From Gemmataceae bacterium (GTDB taxonomy: Bacteria; Planctomycetota; Planctomycetia; Gemmatales; Gemmataceae), in the NCBI GenBank assembly GCA_009692005.1, contig SHZZ01000022.1, positions 1-55,194 of the forward strand: DNA of 55,194 bases, given 5' to 3'. Below, piece after piece: positions 27,958 through 37,198 of the stretch (positions are counted from its first letter, which is position 1; each line of letters opens with the position of its first letter). The notes under the pieces were generated by a model that saw nothing but the letters and a program-made list of their open reading frames with translations, was not told the DNA's origin and ran no database searches. A program made the position numbers and the translations under genes.

Positions 27958-28173
27958 TTATTCTTTGACTACCGCAATCAAGTTGCGCAGTTTCCGTTGC
28001 CCCAGCACGGGCAGAACGGCCTCTTGGGCAAGCTGCTTCATGTAATAACTCGAAACCACTCCTTGGAGGACGACTTCTGTTTCATCTTCGTTTAGCGTCA
28101 GGCGGCGGATAGCTGGGATCGCACTTTGCCTAAGGGCATCTTCTGCCAGATGGGGAACAAGAATCGCAGTCAT
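27958..28173 (-). CDS. Short BON-domain-like protein
   Basis: A 71-residue protein: an IPAIRRLTLNEDETEVVLQGVV strand-turn-strand (written here in part) and a following helix KQLAQEAVLPVLG before RKLRNLIAVV. That is the alpha/beta fold order of a BON domain, as in other small planctomycete BON proteins. The start at ATG 28173 has AAAGAGGT upstream. The longer frame to 28326 would add a membrane segment but has no ribosome site. BON domains often bind phospholipid or other proteins. It is divergent from the enolase-superfamily gene. Confidence 0.65.
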   Translation of the reverse strand: MTAILVPHLAEDALRQSAIPAIRRLTLNEDETEVVLQGVVSSYYMKQLAQEAVLPVLGQRKLRNLIAVVKE

Positions 28174-28328
28174 GGGCCAAACCTCTTTGCCGTACGTCTT
28201 GTAAAGCACAGCTAAGCTAGCCAATAGGGAAAAAATTAGCAAACAAAAAGTGAAAGACTTTTGGTGAATTTCCCTAAAAATGAGCTTAGGATGGTTCTTT
28301 ACGAGGTTGCAAGAAAGGTTCCGCATTC

Positions 28329-29492
28329 GTGAAAATAGCCGAAATCACCGCCTTTCATGTGAAAATTCCCCTGAAAAAGGTCATCCGCCACGCCTCTCAT
28401 TCTCGAACTTCAACCGACAGCCTAGTAGTGAAATGCACCCTGGAAAACGGTACAACGGGGTTCGGGGAGGGGTTGCCCAGAGAATATGTCACCGGGGAAA
28501 CCATTGATTCCTCCTTCGAAGCCCTGCGCCAATCCTCCCTCAATTCCCAGTTTTTTCCTTGCTCCACCTTTCACCAGGCCCTGGACCTGGCGGAGAAAAT
28601 TGTCCTGCCCGCCAATGATGACCGGGAGTGCTCAGCCAACGCCGCACGCTGCGCCGTCGAACTCGCCCTCCTCGATGCCTATGGAAAAAAGTTTGGCGAA
28701 CCGTTGTCTTCTACCACCCGCATTCTCGCTGGGGATTTGTTCCACCCCGTGCCTTATGTGCGCTACAGCGGAATTCTGACTTCATCCCAAGGAATGAAAC
28801 TTCGCGCTGCCTCGCTCCTTTTCCGCTTATACGGCTTTAAGCAAGTAAAGATCAAAGTGGGCATCCAGGGGCAGAACGATTTTTCCAGGTTGCGAACTGC
28901 CCGCCGCTGGCTGGGATATAAAATGGACATTCGCGTCGATGCCAACGAGGCCTGGACCCTGGAGGAAACTCAAAAGAATTTGCCTTCACTCGAATCATTG
29001 CGCATCTCCGCCATTGAACAGCCCGTGCCTCACGAACAAATTGCCCGCCTGGCCGAACTACGCAAGCAATCCAAAATCCCTTTTGTCCTGGATGAATCAC
29101 TTTGCTCCATGGTAGATGCCAAAAGGTGCCTGGACGGAGGGTATGGCGACATTTTTAATTTGCGCCTGTCCAAGTGCGGGGGCTTTATTCCTTCCTTGCG
29201 CCTGGCCCAGTTTGCCCGCAGACATGGGTTGCATTACCAACTCGGCTGCCAGGTGGGGGAAACCGCCATCCTCACTGCCGCCGGTCGGCACTTCGCCGCC
29301 AGTGTTCGGGAAATCCGCTATTGGGAGGGGTCATACGATCGGCACCTGGTGACGGAAGCATTGGGGGACAAGGATTTGACTTTTGGCCGCGGCGGCTGGG
29401 CCAAGACCCTGCCAGGCCCAGGGTTGGGAATTTCCGTGAACGAGGAAGCTCTCAAACGAGTGGTGGTGCGCCAGGAGGTTTTGCGTGGTTGA
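28329..29492 (+). CDS. Enolase superfamily enzyme (muconate-lactonizing/dipeptide-epimerase subgroup)
   Basis: A 387-residue TIM-barrel enzyme that starts at GTG 28329. The two general acid/base lysines of the MLE subgroup are visible: K174-I-K176 on one side and Lys282 (RLSKCGG) on the other. The three Mg2+ ligands are Asp204 (RVDANEAW), Glu230 (IEQPV) and Asp255 (LDESLC). The capping domain occupies residues 1 to ~125. This subgroup includes cycloisomerases, o-succinylbenzoate synthase and L-Ala-D/L-Glu epimerases. The substrate cannot be fixed by eye, but a dipeptide epimerase or N-acyl racemase is plausible. The next gene overlaps it by 8 bp, so the two are translationally coupled. Confidence 0.88.
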   Translation: MKIAEITAFHVKIPLKKVIRHASHSRTSTDSLVVKCTLENGTTGFGEGLPREYVTGETIDSSFEALRQSSLNSQFFPCSTFHQALDLAEKIVLPANDDRECSANAARCAVELALLDAYGKKFGEPLSSTTRILAGDLFHPVPYVRYSGILTSSQGMKLRAASLLFRLYGFKQVKIKVGIQGQNDFSRLRTARRWLGYKMDIRVDANEAWTLEETQKNLPSLESLRISAIEQPVPHEQIARLAELRKQSKIPFVLDESLCSMVDAKRCLDGGYGDIFNLRLSKCGGFIPSLRLAQFARRHGLHYQLGCQVGETAILTAAGRHFAASVREIRYWEGSYDRHLVTEALGDKDLTFGRGGWAKTLPGPGLGISVNEEALKRVVVRQEVLRG

Positions 29493-30342
29493 ATCTGTCC
29501 AAGGCAGGTCCTGGACCGCTGCCGATGGTTATATCCATCATTTTCAAGAATATTCTCCTCAGGGGCCGGCCAAGGGAATCCTGGTGTTTATCCATGGGAT
29601 TCAAAGCCATGCCGGCTGGTATGAATCTTCTTGCCAGTGGTTTGCCAGCCAGGGGTACCGGGTGGTTTTTTTGGACCGTCGGGGCTCAGGGAAAAATTCC
29701 CTCCACCGGGGCGACTCGCCTTCCTTCCGCACTTTGCTGGCAGACCTGGCGGCGATTCTACCTTGGATTCGCAAAGAACAACCATCTTTGCCGTTATTCC
29801 TTTGCGGCATCTCCTGGGGAGGAAAAACAGCTCTGGGCCTGGAAATTTTCCACCCCGGCCTGGTGGAAGGCTTTATCTTCCTCTGTCCAGGATTTTGTCC
29901 CAGAATTTCCCCTCCGTTTTGCCTACGCTTGCGGATTGCCCTGGCCAGGCTGTTTTCCCCAGGAAAAATGTTCCCCATTCCGCTAAACGATCCGGCATTG
30001 TTCACATCGGATCCCCAGGCACAAGAGTTTATCCGCACCGATCCCCATGCCCTGCGCCAGGCAAGCGCCAGGTTTCTGTTCGACAGCGTGCGGTTGGACT
30101 TCTACTTGCGCGGCTTTCTCAAACCAACAAAAAAACCGGTCCTTCTCCTCTTGGCGGAAAAGGACCGGATTATTGACAACGAAAAAACCAAACGATTTGT
30201 AAAGAAGTTTGCCCCGGAGTCTTTGCAAACCCAGCTTTACTCGGGCGCTTCCCACACCTTGGAATTTGAACCGGAACCGCGGCAATTCCTCAGCGATATC
30301 CTTGGCTGGCTCGATAGGGCGACACTGCTCAATCAGGCTTAA
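29485..30342 (+). CDS. Alpha/beta hydrolase (monoacylglycerol-lipase-like)
   Basis: A 285-residue serine hydrolase that starts at GTG 29485, inside the preceding gene. The nucleophile elbow is GISWGGKT (Ser110). The acid lies in LLAEKDRIIDNEKT and the base His in YSGASHTLEFE. The N-terminal IHGIQSHAGWYESSCQWFASQGY is typical of monoacylglycerol lipases and lysophospholipases. No signal peptide, so cytoplasmic. It should hydrolyse an ester or amide; the coupled enolase-superfamily enzyme suggests a common small-molecule pathway. Its stop interlocks with that of the next gene on the other strand (TTAA). Confidence 0.88.
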   Translation: MVESVQGRSWTAADGYIHHFQEYSPQGPAKGILVFIHGIQSHAGWYESSCQWFASQGYRVVFLDRRGSGKNSLHRGDSPSFRTLLADLAAILPWIRKEQPSLPLFLCGISWGGKTALGLEIFHPGLVEGFIFLCPGFCPRISPPFCLRLRIALARLFSPGKMFPIPLNDPALFTSDPQAQEFIRTDPHALRQASARFLFDSVRLDFYLRGFLKPTKKPVLLLLAEKDRIIDNEKTKRFVKKFAPESLQTQLYSGASHTLEFEPEPRQFLSDILGWLDRATLLNQA

Positions 30343-32504
30343 TCCAGGTCCTGCCAGTTCGACAGCACCCGGGTCACCCAGGCCCCGCCTTCCGGGTAGG
30401 AATAGCCCACCATGCCCTTGCACACTCCGAACAATGTCAAAACTTCCTTGACCTGCGAGCGGATTTTGAATTGGGCCTCCACTGCAGCCGGTACATGATT
30501 GTCGAGTGCATATTCGGTCCAGGGGGTGAGGAACTTGATAAAGGCCTGCTCATCGAAAAAGAAAACGCAGCCGAGGTTCTTTTCCAAATCGATGTCCTTC
30601 AGCGCGCCGGTGGACAACGGCGTGGGTTTCAACAGCCGTTCCGCGTGTTCAAAGGAAATCGCCACAGCCAGGGCTTTGCCGCCCAGCGCCACGCAGGGTA
30701 TCAACCGCGGATCCACTTCTGCCAACTGGGGAATGGGATAGTGGTAAATGCGGTTGGCTCCTTTTACCGTCACTTCCGGGGTGGGAATCCGAATCTGGGC
30801 TAAAGAGCCGGTGGGGTCGAGCCCGGCAAAGGCTTGTATCAACCGGTCAAGCGTCTCACGGTACGATTCCATCGATTTCCGAAGCATGGCGGCGTCGGAC
30901 ACACCGAGAACTATCGCCGGTTCCAGTATCGGCAAGTCCACCTTGGACTTCGGCATCTCTGGCCCCCACTTCTTGCTGGCCAGTTTTCCATCCAGCACGA
31001 AAGCTATTTGCGAATCCTTTAAGGACGGGATCAATCCCTCCAGGGTGTTGCGGGAGAATTCCTTGAACAGGGGTTCAACTTGTTTCAACAGCGGGTCGAT
31101 GAAATCCCGTTGGTCCGGAGGCAAGTTTGGCAGGCCAAATTCCTTGCCATATCCGTAGCCCACACCGACCCATTTGCTGATGAAGCGAATCTGCTTTTCT
31201 CCTTCAATGGCAGACCCTCTGCAGGTAAAGGCCAGGATTGGGCTCCCACCCAATTGCTGCAGGATCCCAAGGGGTTTGCTTCCATCCAAACCCGGGCTGG
31301 CGCTATAGTTGTAATTGACGAATTCGTAGCCTTTGTCATTCATGGATGCTACGGTCAGGTCATGGCCCGCTTTGGGAATAAAGCGGCTGGCTTCCTCCAG
31401 GAATTCGCTGACATCCTTGCGGACCTTGTCGCCCAGTTCCTTGGGCAACTCCGCTTTATTCAACATTCCTTTTATGGAATCGAACATTTCCTTGGTGTCA
31501 TCGGGATTGCCGCGGAATAGCTCCATCAGTTTCTTGCTGGAATATTGCAGCATGGTGACCTTGCTGTTGGCGTGCTTTGCCAGGGGTGATAAATCCTTGG
31601 AGGCGGCAATGGATTTGCCCTTTCCCAGCGAGGCCAGGAATTTGTCATCGGGCCCGATGTAAAACACGAGGTAGTCCCCGCGCAACCCCACCCCGGCCAC
31701 CAGCGTGAGCTTCTTGATGGCTGCAACCACGGTTTTCTTGGCTTTGTCATCGAGGTTAGGAATTTCCAAGCCATCCAGAGGGAGCATGGCGCCATTCAAG
31801 CGCAAAGTGATAAATTCGCCTCCGCCAATTTTTTCTTTTTTCCCAATCCCGGCCAGTTTGGGGTTAAACAGACCCAGAATAGGAAGCTGTTCCTCGATTT
31901 TCGGCAAAGTCTCTTCGACAAATTTCTTGTCCTTCAAGCGGAAGGCCACAAGAAGATCGGGGATTTTCAGTTTTTCCGGGGATTGCGCAATGGCTTTAAC
32001 CAGGGCCTCTATTTGAAGGCCCTCGAAGGTTTCAAAAGCGGCCAGGTTGCCCTGTAAAAGTTCTGCCAGGGGAGCCATTTGCAGCGTGTTCGAAAGCTTT
32101 TGCATAAAGCGAAACGATTCAGGCGTGTTGGGACCCGTGGCAATTGCCACCTCTTCCGAACCAAGATTGATCAGCACTTCCAGGGCTTTCTTGGCCATGC
32201 CGATCTTGGTGTCAAAGGTGGCATCCTTTTCCTTTTGAGCGTCCCAGACTTCCTGGATTTTTCCTTTTAAGATTTTGGCGAAAGGCATTTCCTTCAGTTT
32301 TTTCAACGCCTTGCTTTTCAAAATCGCGTCCACCTGTTCTTTGTTTCTAAGGTGGATGGAGAAAGCGGAGGTGGTGTCGGGCAGCCACTGGATGGCGCAG
32401 TCGAGGGCTGCTTTTTCCTGGGCTTGAACGGTTTTCCCCGGGCTCATGCAGGCCAGGGTGATTCCCAGGCCGAAGACCAGACCAAACGCCGCTTTTTGAA
32501 ACAT
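30339..32504 (-). CDS. Large exported protein of unknown function (DUF3352-like)
   Basis: A 721-residue protein with a signal peptide ending near VQAQEKAA. After it comes a pattern of alternating beta strands and amphipathic helices (IQWLPDTTSAFSIHLRN, FRLKDKKFVEETLPKIEEQL, AFTCRG), without Cys pairs or a catalytic motif. The general outline resembles planctomycete DUF3352-type proteins, but I cannot prove membership by eye. Probably periplasmic. ATG 32504 is the only start with the signal peptide. Confidence 0.65.
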   Translation of the reverse strand: MFQKAAFGLVFGLGITLACMSPGKTVQAQEKAALDCAIQWLPDTTSAFSIHLRNKEQVDAILKSKALKKLKEMPFAKILKGKIQEVWDAQKEKDATFDTKIGMAKKALEVLINLGSEEVAIATGPNTPESFRFMQKLSNTLQMAPLAELLQGNLAAFETFEGLQIEALVKAIAQSPEKLKIPDLLVAFRLKDKKFVEETLPKIEEQLPILGLFNPKLAGIGKKEKIGGGEFITLRLNGAMLPLDGLEIPNLDDKAKKTVVAAIKKLTLVAGVGLRGDYLVFYIGPDDKFLASLGKGKSIAASKDLSPLAKHANSKVTMLQYSSKKLMELFRGNPDDTKEMFDSIKGMLNKAELPKELGDKVRKDVSEFLEEASRFIPKAGHDLTVASMNDKGYEFVNYNYSASPGLDGSKPLGILQQLGGSPILAFTCRGSAIEGEKQIRFISKWVGVGYGYGKEFGLPNLPPDQRDFIDPLLKQVEPLFKEFSRNTLEGLIPSLKDSQIAFVLDGKLASKKWGPEMPKSKVDLPILEPAIVLGVSDAAMLRKSMESYRETLDRLIQAFAGLDPTGSLAQIRIPTPEVTVKGANRIYHYPIPQLAEVDPRLIPCVALGGKALAVAISFEHAERLLKPTPLSTGALKDIDLEKNLGCVFFFDEQAFIKFLTPWTEYALDNHVPAAVEAQFKIRSQVKEVLTLFGVCKGMVGYSYPEGGAWVTRVLSNWQDLD

Positions 32505-32712
32505 GATTAACTCCCTGAAAATGTCGATGTGTGGATTTTTTTAGTCTACTTGTGAATCCGGTGGCATACTAGCCCCCTGGGTGCAAGCTTACAACAAGCA
32601 AAAGGGGGGAAGATTACAAGTCGCAGACGCCAGTTTCCCTCACTTTATTGTAGTCGGGGAAACCAGGCAAATCAAGATGATTTTTCCCGATCTAAACCAC
32701 TCCTTCAAAAAC

Positions 32713-33495
32713 TCAAAAATCCCCCGTGCCGCGCTTCGACCACCAGGGGAGGGCGCTGCCGCCATCAATGGAAAGAATGGTGCCGGTTATGTATTCCGAT
32801 GCGGGGTCTGCCAGGAAGACCACCCCGCGGGCGATTTCCTCACTCTTGGCCAGGCGGCCCACGGGTAGTTGCCTGGCCGCCTCGGCCAGAACCCCTTCTG
32901 TAAAGTATTTCCTTTCACCCGGCGTATCGGTCCAGCCTGGGTAAACGATATTCACCCTTATCTTGTGCTTGACCAGCTCAATGGCGGCGGTTTTCGCCAT
33001 GCTGTCTAGCGCCGACTTGGCCATGTTGTAAGCCATGCAGGCGGGATGAGGCGTGACCGCGTGAGGCGAACTGACCACCACCACGCTGCCCCCTTGTTTT
33101 TTCTCAATCATGTGACGGACGCAAGCCCGCAGGGCATGAAACGCCCCCCACATGGAAACATCAATGGTTTTTCTGAACCCTTCCATATTGGCAAGGTGGA
33201 AGTACTCCCGGTCGGAAAAGACAGCGCTGGAAACCAGGATGTCGATCCGGCCCAGATGGCGGACCAGATCGTCGACCATTTTCTCCACCGCATCCTGGTC
33301 GACCAAATCAACCGGATAGAGCAGGCACTTTCTCCCCAGCGCCTCAATTTCTTTTTTGGCTTCCAACGCCCCTTGGGGCAGGGTCAGGTAATTGAGTGCG
33401 ACATCGGCGCCCTCTTTGGCCAGTGCCACCGCCGACGCTCGGCCGATTCCCGATGAAGCCCCAGTTACCAGCGCCACTTTTCCAGCGAATTTCAT
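32713..33495 (-). CDS. Short-chain dehydrogenase/reductase (SDR)
   Basis: A 260-residue Rossmann-fold oxidoreductase. It has the cofactor motif TGASSGIG (residues 11-18), an NxAG-equivalent in ILVSSAVF, catalytic Ser142 or Ser143 and the Tyr156-x-x-x-Lys160 pair (YNMAK), then the PGWTDTPG loop and the C-terminal ITGTILSIDGGSALP. This is the classical 3-oxoacyl reductase-like SDR form. An Asp-free beta-2 end suggests NADP(H), which is uncertain. The substrate is unknown. ATG 33495 is preferred to 33522 since it begins at the first strand. Confidence 0.9.
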   Translation of the reverse strand: MKFAGKVALVTGASSGIGRASAVALAKEGADVALNYLTLPQGALEAKKEIEALGRKCLLYPVDLVDQDAVEKMVDDLVRHLGRIDILVSSAVFSDREYFHLANMEGFRKTIDVSMWGAFHALRACVRHMIEKKQGGSVVVVSSPHAVTPHPACMAYNMAKSALDSMAKTAAIELVKHKIRVNIVYPGWTDTPGERKYFTEGVLAEAARQLPVGRLAKSEEIARGVVFLADPASEYITGTILSIDGGSALPWWSKRGTGDF

Positions 33496-33545
33496 GCCTG
33501 TGCCCCTTGGTTGAAACGGCATACCAGATTGCCCAGGATCATCCT

Positions 33546-34739
33546 ATGATGGAATCCATGACGGGAAAAGTAACACCAAGACCAAGCAGCGACCCTGGCC
33601 CGAGTCCACCCTGGCGTGTTCCCACGGCGGTTTATGTCCACATTCCTTTTTGCCGTCATCATTGCCATTACTGTGACTTTGCCATCGCCACGGGGAAAAA
33701 CCACCTCAAGGACCGCTACCTGGATGCGGTGGAAGCGGAGTTTACTCGCCTGGGCGAGTCCCGGCCGGTGGAAACCTGGTTCTGGGGCGGCGGCACGCCT
33801 TCTGAACTTTCCCCCGAACAGATTCTCCGTCTTTGCCAAATCATGCGCCGCTGGGTTCCGCTCAATCCGGGTGGGGAATTTTCTCTCGAGGTCAACCCCG
33901 ATGATTGCGATCCCGCCCGCCTGGCGGCCATGGCCGAGGGAGGAGTCACCCGAGTCAGCATTGGCGTGCAGTCGTTTCATAATGCCACGCTGGAGTTTCT
34001 GGAACGCCGGCACGACCCCACCCAGGTAGCCAGCGCTGTCGCGCTTGCACGGCAATCGGGGATCGCCAACATCAGCCTCGACCTGATTTTTGGCTCCCCA
34101 GGTCAATCGTTAGAGCTGTGGAAACGAGACTTGCAATCCGCCCTGGAGTTTCAACCGAATCACTTTTCCACCTACGGCCTGACTTACGAAAAAGGCACCC
34201 CCTTGTGGAAGCGAATGACCAAGGGCGATTTCCTTCCCCTGGCGGATGACCAGGAGCTTTCCCGTTATGAACTGGCGATCGATCTGCTGGAACAGGCCGG
34301 GTTTGAGCATTACGAGGTGTCGAACTTTGCTAAGCCCGGCCGTCGCTGCAAACATAATGAGGTCTACTGGGCCAACCACGCCTACTTCGGCGCGGGCATG
34401 GGCGCAGCCAGGTATGTGAATGGCAAGCGCGAGGTGAATACCCGCGACCTCGATGCGTACCTGAGGAAATCCCTGGCGGGCGAGGAGACGGCGTTTCAAT
34501 CGGAATCACTTTCCCCGTTGGAGGAGGCGAAGGAAACACTGGGGTTGAACCTGCGCAGGCAGGCAGGCGCCCGCCGGGCCGAGTTCCTCCAGCGCACTGG
34601 CCTTCACCTGGAGGAAATTGTCGGATCCAAGGCGGAGCCCCTGGTTGAGAAAGGGTTGCTGATTCAAGATATGCAAGGGGTGAGGCTAACCCGGCAGGGG
34701 CGTTATTTGTTCGACTGGGTGATCGGCCGGCTTTTTTGA
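33546..34739 (+). CDS. hemW: Radical SAM heme chaperone HemW (oxygen-independent coproporphyrinogen oxidase-like)
   Basis: A 397-residue radical SAM protein with the 4Fe-4S motif HIPFCRHHCHYCDF (Cys36, Cys40, Cys43), GGGTPS for SAM binding, and the family's VSIGVQSFH, DLIFGSPGQ, HFSTYGLTYEKGTP and HYEVSNFAKPGRRCKHNEVYW stretches. HemW binds and delivers heme and shares the fold of HemN, which has coproporphyrinogen oxidase activity. The sequence ends without HemN-specific additions, so HemW is the likelier role. The start is ATG 33546 with AGGAT upstream; the longer frame back to 33396 overlaps the divergent SDR gene and is unlikely. Confidence 0.9.
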   Translation: MMESMTGKVTPRPSSDPGPSPPWRVPTAVYVHIPFCRHHCHYCDFAIATGKNHLKDRYLDAVEAEFTRLGESRPVETWFWGGGTPSELSPEQILRLCQIMRRWVPLNPGGEFSLEVNPDDCDPARLAAMAEGGVTRVSIGVQSFHNATLEFLERRHDPTQVASAVALARQSGIANISLDLIFGSPGQSLELWKRDLQSALEFQPNHFSTYGLTYEKGTPLWKRMTKGDFLPLADDQELSRYELAIDLLEQAGFEHYEVSNFAKPGRRCKHNEVYWANHAYFGAGMGAARYVNGKREVNTRDLDAYLRKSLAGEETAFQSESLSPLEEAKETLGLNLRRQAGARRAEFLQRTGLHLEEIVGSKAEPLVEKGLLIQDMQGVRLTRQGRYLFDWVIGRLF

Positions 34740-34746
34740 TCGCCTG

Positions 34747-36474
34747 CTAAACTTTGCCCCTCAGTCCCTCAGCCCTTAGCCCGCGCAGCCGCTGCCGGTG
34801 GTACTTCAACCCGGGGATGAAAAAGCAAAGTCCGCTGACCAAGCCGAAAAGCAACTGGCTGGATTCGGGCCAGATGGCCATCGGTATGGAGGTGAGAAAG
34901 AGGGCCAGGGCGTTGAAGTAAAACTCGCCAGAGAGAATGCCGGCTTTAGTAAAGAAAACCGTGCCGGCGATTAGGGCCAAGATCGGCGCCAAGGTAAGCA
35001 CAGGCAGGCCCAACAGGATTTCTGTGAAGAAGATTCCAATGGTGGCCATGACGGCGGCGGCCCAAATGTGCCCGACTTGCCTTTCGACAAAAAGCACCGG
35101 TCCGCCCCGCTTCCTCAGCCGCCAAAAGGTCCAACCCCAGACGATTAAGCCGCCGTCCCAGAGGAGAATGTACCAGGCCGGCTCCTTGACCCCTTCCCTG
35201 TTGATCCACCAGGTGGCAAGGCACAGCAAAAGAATCATGGCGCTGTGCACCATCCACAGGAGACCCCAGTTTTCCAAAACCACCGCGTGGTGCGTCTCCC
35301 GCAGGATCCCGCTGAAGAAAGCCGAAAAGCCTGCCAGGCTTCCCGACCGCACCGAGGTGGATTCTCCTTTCAGCCAGGACTCCAGATCGCTGGCCAGGGC
35401 CGCCGAGGAAGGATAACGGAAGCCAGCCTGTTTTTGCAAGCAGCGCAGGCAGATTATTTCCAGATCGGGTTCGACCTTGGGATTCAGCAATCGCGGCCGC
35501 ACCGGGTCTTGTTCCAATACCAGAAGGATGGTGTCGACGGGCGAGGCGGCGCGGAAGGGCGGCCGACCGGTGAGCATTTCATAAAGGATGACCCCCAGGC
35601 TGTAGACATCACTGGCCGGACCGACCGTTCCCCGTGATTCGCTGACCTGTTCGGGCGCCATGTAAGAGGGAGTTCCCAGTACCGCGCCGGAGTGGGTCAA
35701 CGGCGTTTGCGTCGAACCCTTTGCTGTCTCGTAACGCTTGGCCAGGCCGAAGTCGGTTACCTGGGGATTGCCTTCCTGGTCGAGTATGACATTGGAAGGT
35801 TTCAGATCGCGATGAAGTATCCCCCGCTCATGGGCGTGTTGCACGGCCCGGGCTATTTTGGCCAAAAGCGCGGAGGCCCTGCGTTGGTCGATTGGCCCGC
35901 GTGCTAATATCGCCGACAGAGTTTCCCCCTCGACATAGCGCATGGTGAAGTAGGGCAGGGCATCTTGCACCCCGGCTTCATAGACCGGAACGATGCACGG
36001 GTGTTCCAACAAGGCAACCGCTTTGGCTTCCGCCTGAAATCGCGCCAGTTCCTCTTCTCCCGCTTGCATGCCGCGGAGCACCATCTTTAAAGCCACCAGG
36101 CGGTCGAGGCTTTTTTGCCTGGCTTTGAAGACCACCCCCATGCCTCCTCGGCCCAACTCGCCCAGGAGTTCGTAATCGCCGAAGGAGGGTATTTGAAGCT
36201 TGCTGGGAATTGCGGGTTTGGCTTCTCCCTCGCCTGGCCCGCCTTCCTCGCCAGGTGGGGAAAACTCCATGGTAGGGGCGAAGGCATCAGCAAAACGGTT
36301 TGTGGCCCAAAGCTCGCGCAATTCCTTGGCCAGCGTCGGGTGGCGCCCGCAGGACTCTTCCAGGGCAGCTTCCGCCGCCTCCCCTTGTTTCCAGGCGCTT
36401 TCCAGCAATTCCGCCAGCAGGAAGTCTTTTTCCTCCTGGCCCTCGGGTGGGTGCGCGGCCGTTTGGGGTTTCAT
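34747..36474 (-). CDS. Membrane-anchored serine/threonine protein kinase
   Basis: A 575-residue protein. Residues ~100-370 form a PknB-like kinase domain: GELGRGGMGVVF (ATP loop), Lys130 in ALK, HRDLKPSN (Asp223 catalytic), DFG (241-243), then GTPSYMAPEQ and SDVYSLGVILYEMLTGRPPF. All the catalytic residues are present. Residues 1-90 are acidic and without membrane segments. About six hydrophobic helices fill residues ~405-560. It starts one base after the stop of the sigma-factor gene, so the two are co-transcribed. Signalling from the envelope to transcription is the obvious inference. Confidence 0.92.
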   Translation of the reverse strand: MKPQTAAHPPEGQEEKDFLLAELLESAWKQGEAAEAALEESCGRHPTLAKELRELWATNRFADAFAPTMEFSPPGEEGGPGEGEAKPAIPSKLQIPSFGDYELLGELGRGGMGVVFKARQKSLDRLVALKMVLRGMQAGEEELARFQAEAKAVALLEHPCIVPVYEAGVQDALPYFTMRYVEGETLSAILARGPIDQRRASALLAKIARAVQHAHERGILHRDLKPSNVILDQEGNPQVTDFGLAKRYETAKGSTQTPLTHSGAVLGTPSYMAPEQVSESRGTVGPASDVYSLGVILYEMLTGRPPFRAASPVDTILLVLEQDPVRPRLLNPKVEPDLEIICLRCLQKQAGFRYPSSAALASDLESWLKGESTSVRSGSLAGFSAFFSGILRETHHAVVLENWGLLWMVHSAMILLLCLATWWINREGVKEPAWYILLWDGGLIVWGWTFWRLRKRGGPVLFVERQVGHIWAAAVMATIGIFFTEILLGLPVLTLAPILALIAGTVFFTKAGILSGEFYFNALALFLTSIPMAIWPESSQLLFGLVSGLCFFIPGLKYHRQRLRGLRAEGLRGKV

Positions 36475-36475
36475 T

Positions 36476-37096
36476 TCATAAGCCTCCCGGTACCAGGAAT
36501 TGCCGCAGTTTCCTCACCGCGCGGAGGTAGCGCATAGAAGCGGCGGCCTCGGCAATGCCCAGCAGACCGGCCACTTCCAAATTCGACATCTGTTCCACAT
36601 GGCGCATGAGGATGATTTCTCGGTCGCCCTCTTCGAGCTGATTGATGGCCTGGTCGAGGCGTAGTTTCAACTCGGCGCGGAGGGCTTCGGAGGCCGGGGT
36701 GGGGGAATGGGACATGACCTGCCCGGCCAGGTCGAGGGAAGAATCGCCGCCGTCACCGGGACCCGACAGCGGTTTTTCCAGGTCGATGCTCCGCCGCCTG
36801 GCTAGCCGGTGCTTCCGGTGCGCGTCGATGATGTGGTCCATGGCCATCTGCCTGAGCCAAAGGCGAAAGGGCATAATTGGGTTGCGCAAGTAGTCGCTCA
36901 GGCGGCGATGGGCCTCAATGAGAACATCCTGGACTATGTCGCTGGCATCAACTCGAGCAGATAGCGCCTTGTCTAGCCGCTGGGCAATCATCCTGCGCAG
37001 GGGCTCGCGATGGAGTTGCAGCAAGTGGTCGGCGGCCTGGGCATCGCCCTGGCCGGCTTTCTCCACCAAGTCTTTAGTCCCCGAGTTTTCATCCAT
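36476..37096 (-). CDS. ECF-type RNA polymerase sigma factor
   Basis: A 206-residue protein. Region 2 is visible as DASDIVQDVLIEAHRRLSDY and the following PFRLWLRQMAMDHIIDAHRKH. Region 4 is LEEGDREIILMRHVEQMSNLEVAGLLG with the helix-turn-helix continuing to RYLRAVRKLRQFL. It directs RNA polymerase to a subset of promoters. ATG 37096 is preferred to 37117. It lies directly before the kinase gene, a typical planctomycete arrangement of sigma factor and kinase, and about 100 bp behind a CPBP protease gene on the same strand. Confidence 0.9.
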   Translation of the reverse strand: MDENSGTKDLVEKAGQGDAQAADHLLQLHREPLRRMIAQRLDKALSARVDASDIVQDVLIEAHRRLSDYLRNPIMPFRLWLRQMAMDHIIDAHRKHRLARRRSIDLEKPLSGPGDGGDSSLDLAGQVMSHSPTPASEALRAELKLRLDQAINQLEEGDREIILMRHVEQMSNLEVAGLLGIAEAAASMRYLRAVRKLRQFLVPGGL

Positions 37097-37198
37097 TGAC
37101 AATAGCTCGATTCCCAATCAAAACAGGGAAGGCAACTGGCCTTCCAGGGATTGTTGTATCCTTTTTCGAGTGGCTTATCCTCCCCTGGCGGCGGGATT

